Below are positions 62,106-64,000 of a DNA stretch of 64,000 bases, piece by piece. The notes under the pieces were generated by a model. The model made no database searches, had not been told where the DNA came from, and worked only from the letters and a program-made list of their open reading frames with translations. The stretch comes from Sphingobium sufflavum (GTDB taxonomy: Bacteria > Pseudomonadota > Alphaproteobacteria > Sphingomonadales > Sphingomonadaceae), in the NCBI RefSeq assembly GCF_021403115.1, contig NZ_JAJSSH010000006.1:124001-188000 (forward strand), written 5' to 3'. The translations under genes and the position numbers were made by a program. The number at the start of each line of letters is the position of its first letter. The first letter of the stretch is position 1.

Positions 62106-64000
62106 TCAGAACTGCCGCGTCACCGTCACGCCATAGGTGCGCGGCGGGCCATAGGCGGTGGTCCGCAGCACACCCATAGCCGTGCGGTCATCGCGATAGG
62201 TTTCATAGCTCTGGTCGGTCAGATTCTCGACCCAGACGGCGGCGGTCCAGCCAGTCCAGCGGGCGCTGAGTCGCGCGTTCAGCAGGGTGCGCGCGCGGCC
62301 CCGGAACCGCTCCGAATTGGTCGGGTCGAAATAGACGGAGGACTGGTGATTGGCCTCCACCCGGCCTGTCACGCTGCCGAAACCGGTGCGATGGGCATAT
62401 TCGGCGGCGCCATGGGCGGTAAAGCGCGGCGCCCCGGTCAGCGCCTTGCCCGCGCAGTCACTGGCCCCGCCTCCTTCCGAAAGCGGCACCGCGCACTGGG
62501 CGAAGCGATCATATTTCGCATCGGCATAGCCCGCCGCGCCTTCCAGCCGCACACCGTCCAGCGGACGCGCCGTCACCTCCACCTCGAATCCGTCGATCGA
62601 CGCCCGCCCCGCATTGCTCAGTGCGGTGCCCGCCCCGGTGATCTGCGCGACCTGCAAATCGGCATAGTCGGTGTGGAATCTAGTCAGCGCCAGGGTCAGG
62701 CGACGATCCAGCAGGTCCGCCTTCACCCCGCCCTCATAGGTGGTGGCATGTTCCGGCCCGGCGGTCAGCCCGTTGGCGGACGCGGCCAGATCGACGTTGA
62801 ACGCCGCACTCTTGAACCCGCGCGCGACCCGGCCATAGAGGCGCACGCCTGGCGCGGCGGCATAGGTCAGCGAAACCGTGGGCGACACGTCATGGTCGAC
62901 GCTGCGCCCGGCAAAGGCAATGTCGGGCAGGTCCAGCATGGCGAAGATACCGGTCTCGTCATCCTGCACGAAACGGGCGCTCTTGCGCTCATAGGTATAG
63001 CGCAGCCCGGCGGACAGGGTCAGCCGCTCGGCGAGGCGCCAGTCGACGGAGCCGAACGCGGCATAGCTGCGCGTCGCCACCCGGCCGCGCGTGGTCAGCT
63101 GGGGTGCGCCGGGGATGCCCAGCCCCATGCCGATCGCCAGCGTTCGGTCGGTATGGGTAATCTGGTCGAGCAGATAGACTCCCGCCAACCAGTTCAGCCG
63201 ATCCCCGGCCTTGCCATTCAGGCGCAATTCCTGGCTCCACAATTCACTGCGGTCGCCAAACAGGTCGGCGGTCAGCAGGTCGGCCTGCCGTTGGTCATCG
63301 TCGAGCGATGCGGCATAGCGCGACTGGCGATACGCGCTGATGCTGGTCAGCACCATCTCGCCCAGCGTGGCGACGGCGGTCAGCGAGACACCGGCAATGT
63401 CACGGCGCAAGGCGTTAGGCCGGTTATTGTCGATCTGGCGCGGCGGCAACGCGCCGGGCGCGCCCGGCAGGCCGATGTCGGTGGCGGAGAAGAAGCCCGG
63501 CGTACCCCGGTCGCGCAACCCATCCGTGCGCAGCGTGACAGTCAGGCGGTCGGACGGCGCGAAGGCCAGCGCTCCGCGCCACGAAAACAGGTCGAGACCG
63601 TCTGCATCCCGCCCCCCGGACACATGCCGGTAAAAACCGTCGCGGCTGGCATAGCCCAGCGCGATCCGCCCGGTCAGCGCATCGCCCGCCAGCGGCCCGG
63701 ACAGGGTCGCCTGCGTGCGGACGAGGCCGAAATTGCCGGCCTCCACGCGCGCGCTGCCCGTCAGGTCGCGGGTCGGCGCGGCGCTGCTCAGCGTCAGCAC
63801 GCCCGCAATCGTGTTCTTGCCGAAAATCGTGCCCTGCGGCCCGCGCAGCACCTCGACCTGGGCAATGTCGAGCAATTCCTGATTATAGGCTTCGGGCCGC
63901 CCCACATAGACGCCGTCGACATAGACGCCGACGCCGCTTTCCACACCGATGTTGCGGACCAGCGTGGCGATACCGCGGATCGCGATCTGCCCTTGTAACT
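62106..64000 (-). CDS. TonB-dependent receptor, N-terminus beyond the window
   Basis: The frame stays open to the right edge. Visible plug sequence includes IAIRGIATLVRNIGVESGVG, VYVDGVYVGRPEAYNQ and LLDIAQVEVLRGPQGTIFGK, i.e. the conserved plug core; the barrel follows, ending ENLTDQSYETYRDDRTAMG and a terminal QF. The signal peptide and TonB box lie outside. The sphingomonad-type plug resembles receptors for organic nutrients rather than classic siderophores, but the substrate is unknown. It converges on the FAAL gene with 13 bp between stops, so shared function with the signal operon is possible but not shown. Confidence 0.93.
   Translation of the reverse strand, partial: LQGQIAIRGIATLVRNIGVESGVGVYVDGVYVGRPEAYNQELLDIAQVEVLRGPQGTIFGKNTIAGVLTLSSAAPTRDLTGSARVEAGNFGLVRTQATLSGPLAGDALTGRIALGYASRDGFYRHVSGGRDADGLDLFSWRGALAFAPSDRLTVTLRTDGLRDRGTPGFFSATDIGLPGAPGALPPRQIDNNRPNALRRDIAGVSLTAVATLGEMVLTSISAYRQSRYAASLDDDQRQADLLTADLFGDRSELWSQELRLNGKAGDRLNWLAGVYLLDQITHTDRTLAIGMGLGIPGAPQLTTRGRVATRSYAAFGSVDWRLAERLTLSAGLRYTYERKSARFVQDDETGIFAMLDLPDIAFAGRSVDHDVSPTVSLTYAAAPGVRLYGRVARGFKSAAFNVDLAASANGLTAGPEHATTYEGGVKADLLDRRLTLALTRFHTDYADLQVAQITGAGTALSNAGRASIDGFEVEVTARPLDGVRLEGAAGYADAKYDRFAQCAVPLSEGGGASDCAGKALTGAPRFTAHGAAEYAHRTGFGSVTGRVEANHQSSVYFDPTNSERFRGRARTLLNARLSARWTGWTAAVWVENLTDQSYETYRDDRTAMGVLRTTAYGPPRTYGVTVTRQF

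Overview
The window reads as chromosome of an alphaproteobacterium of the family Sphingomonadaceae (Sphingobium/Sphingomonas/Novosphingobium type). The base is high-GC. The locus order ffh-rpsP-rimM / trmD-rplS, a SciP-type cell-cycle protein, several TonB-dependent receptors, a GH106 alpha-L-rhamnosidase, LRA5/LRA6-like sugar-acid enzymes and many Tat-exported periplasmic enzymes all fit. The assignment rests on gene content and protein style, not on a database search.

Region 1-12.3 kb is mostly housekeeping. It holds a left-truncated M2 peptidase, a DUF2238 protein fused to an alpha/beta hydrolase, asd, and the translation/secretion locus rplS, trmD, rimM, rpsP and ffh, all on the minus strand. 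A periplasmic cyclophilin on the plus strand sits inside this locus. A class I P450 and its [2Fe-2S] ferredoxin face a divergent TetR regulator, and a SciP-like protein follows.

Region 12.4-42.3 kb is a carbohydrate and ester catabolic region. It has a Tat-exported GH2 enzyme, an exported esterase, a tannase-family esterase, and an SDR-FAH-Dld-GntR operon. The operon is predicted to turn a 2-keto-3-deoxy 6-deoxysugar acid into pyruvate plus lactate. Next come a GH35/42-like hydrolase, an IorAB-like molybdenum hydroxylase, a second GntR regulator, an MFS transporter, SDR and CMD-family genes, a large alpha/beta hydrolase, a second tannase and an LVIVD beta-propeller. It ends with GH106 rhamnosidase and GH1 beta-glucosidase, which together could deglycosylate rutinoside-type plant glycosides. 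A perfect palindrome GTATA-N3-TATAC occurs beside both the GntR/IorAB genes and the MFS/SDR genes, suggesting one regulon.

Region 42.4-49.6 kb is a decayed mobile island next to tRNA-Thr(UGU). A TonB receptor has lost its 5' end at one edge. A tyrosine-integrase N-terminal piece lies beside the tRNA 3' end at the other. Between them are a serine recombinase, fragments, a frameshifted gene and orphan ORFs with visibly lower GC.

Region 49.6-57.4 kb holds an RNase-H-like hypothetical protein, rarA, a small ferredoxin-like protein, a large MHYT-GAF-PAS hybrid histidine kinase and a PAS-GGDEF-EAL protein.

Region 57.5-62.1 kb is the most interesting stretch: an apparent operon of a short LuxR-type regulator, a LuxI-type acyl-homoserine-lactone synthase, a dedicated acyl carrier protein, a cyclopropane-fatty-acid-synthase-like methyltransferase and a fatty-acyl-AMP ligase. 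The last three genes are chained by 4-nt ATGA overlaps. I read it as a self-contained system that activates a free acid, loads it on its own ACP, may modify it with SAM, and transfers it to make an unusual acyl-HSL signal. A TonB-dependent receptor converging on it runs off the right edge.
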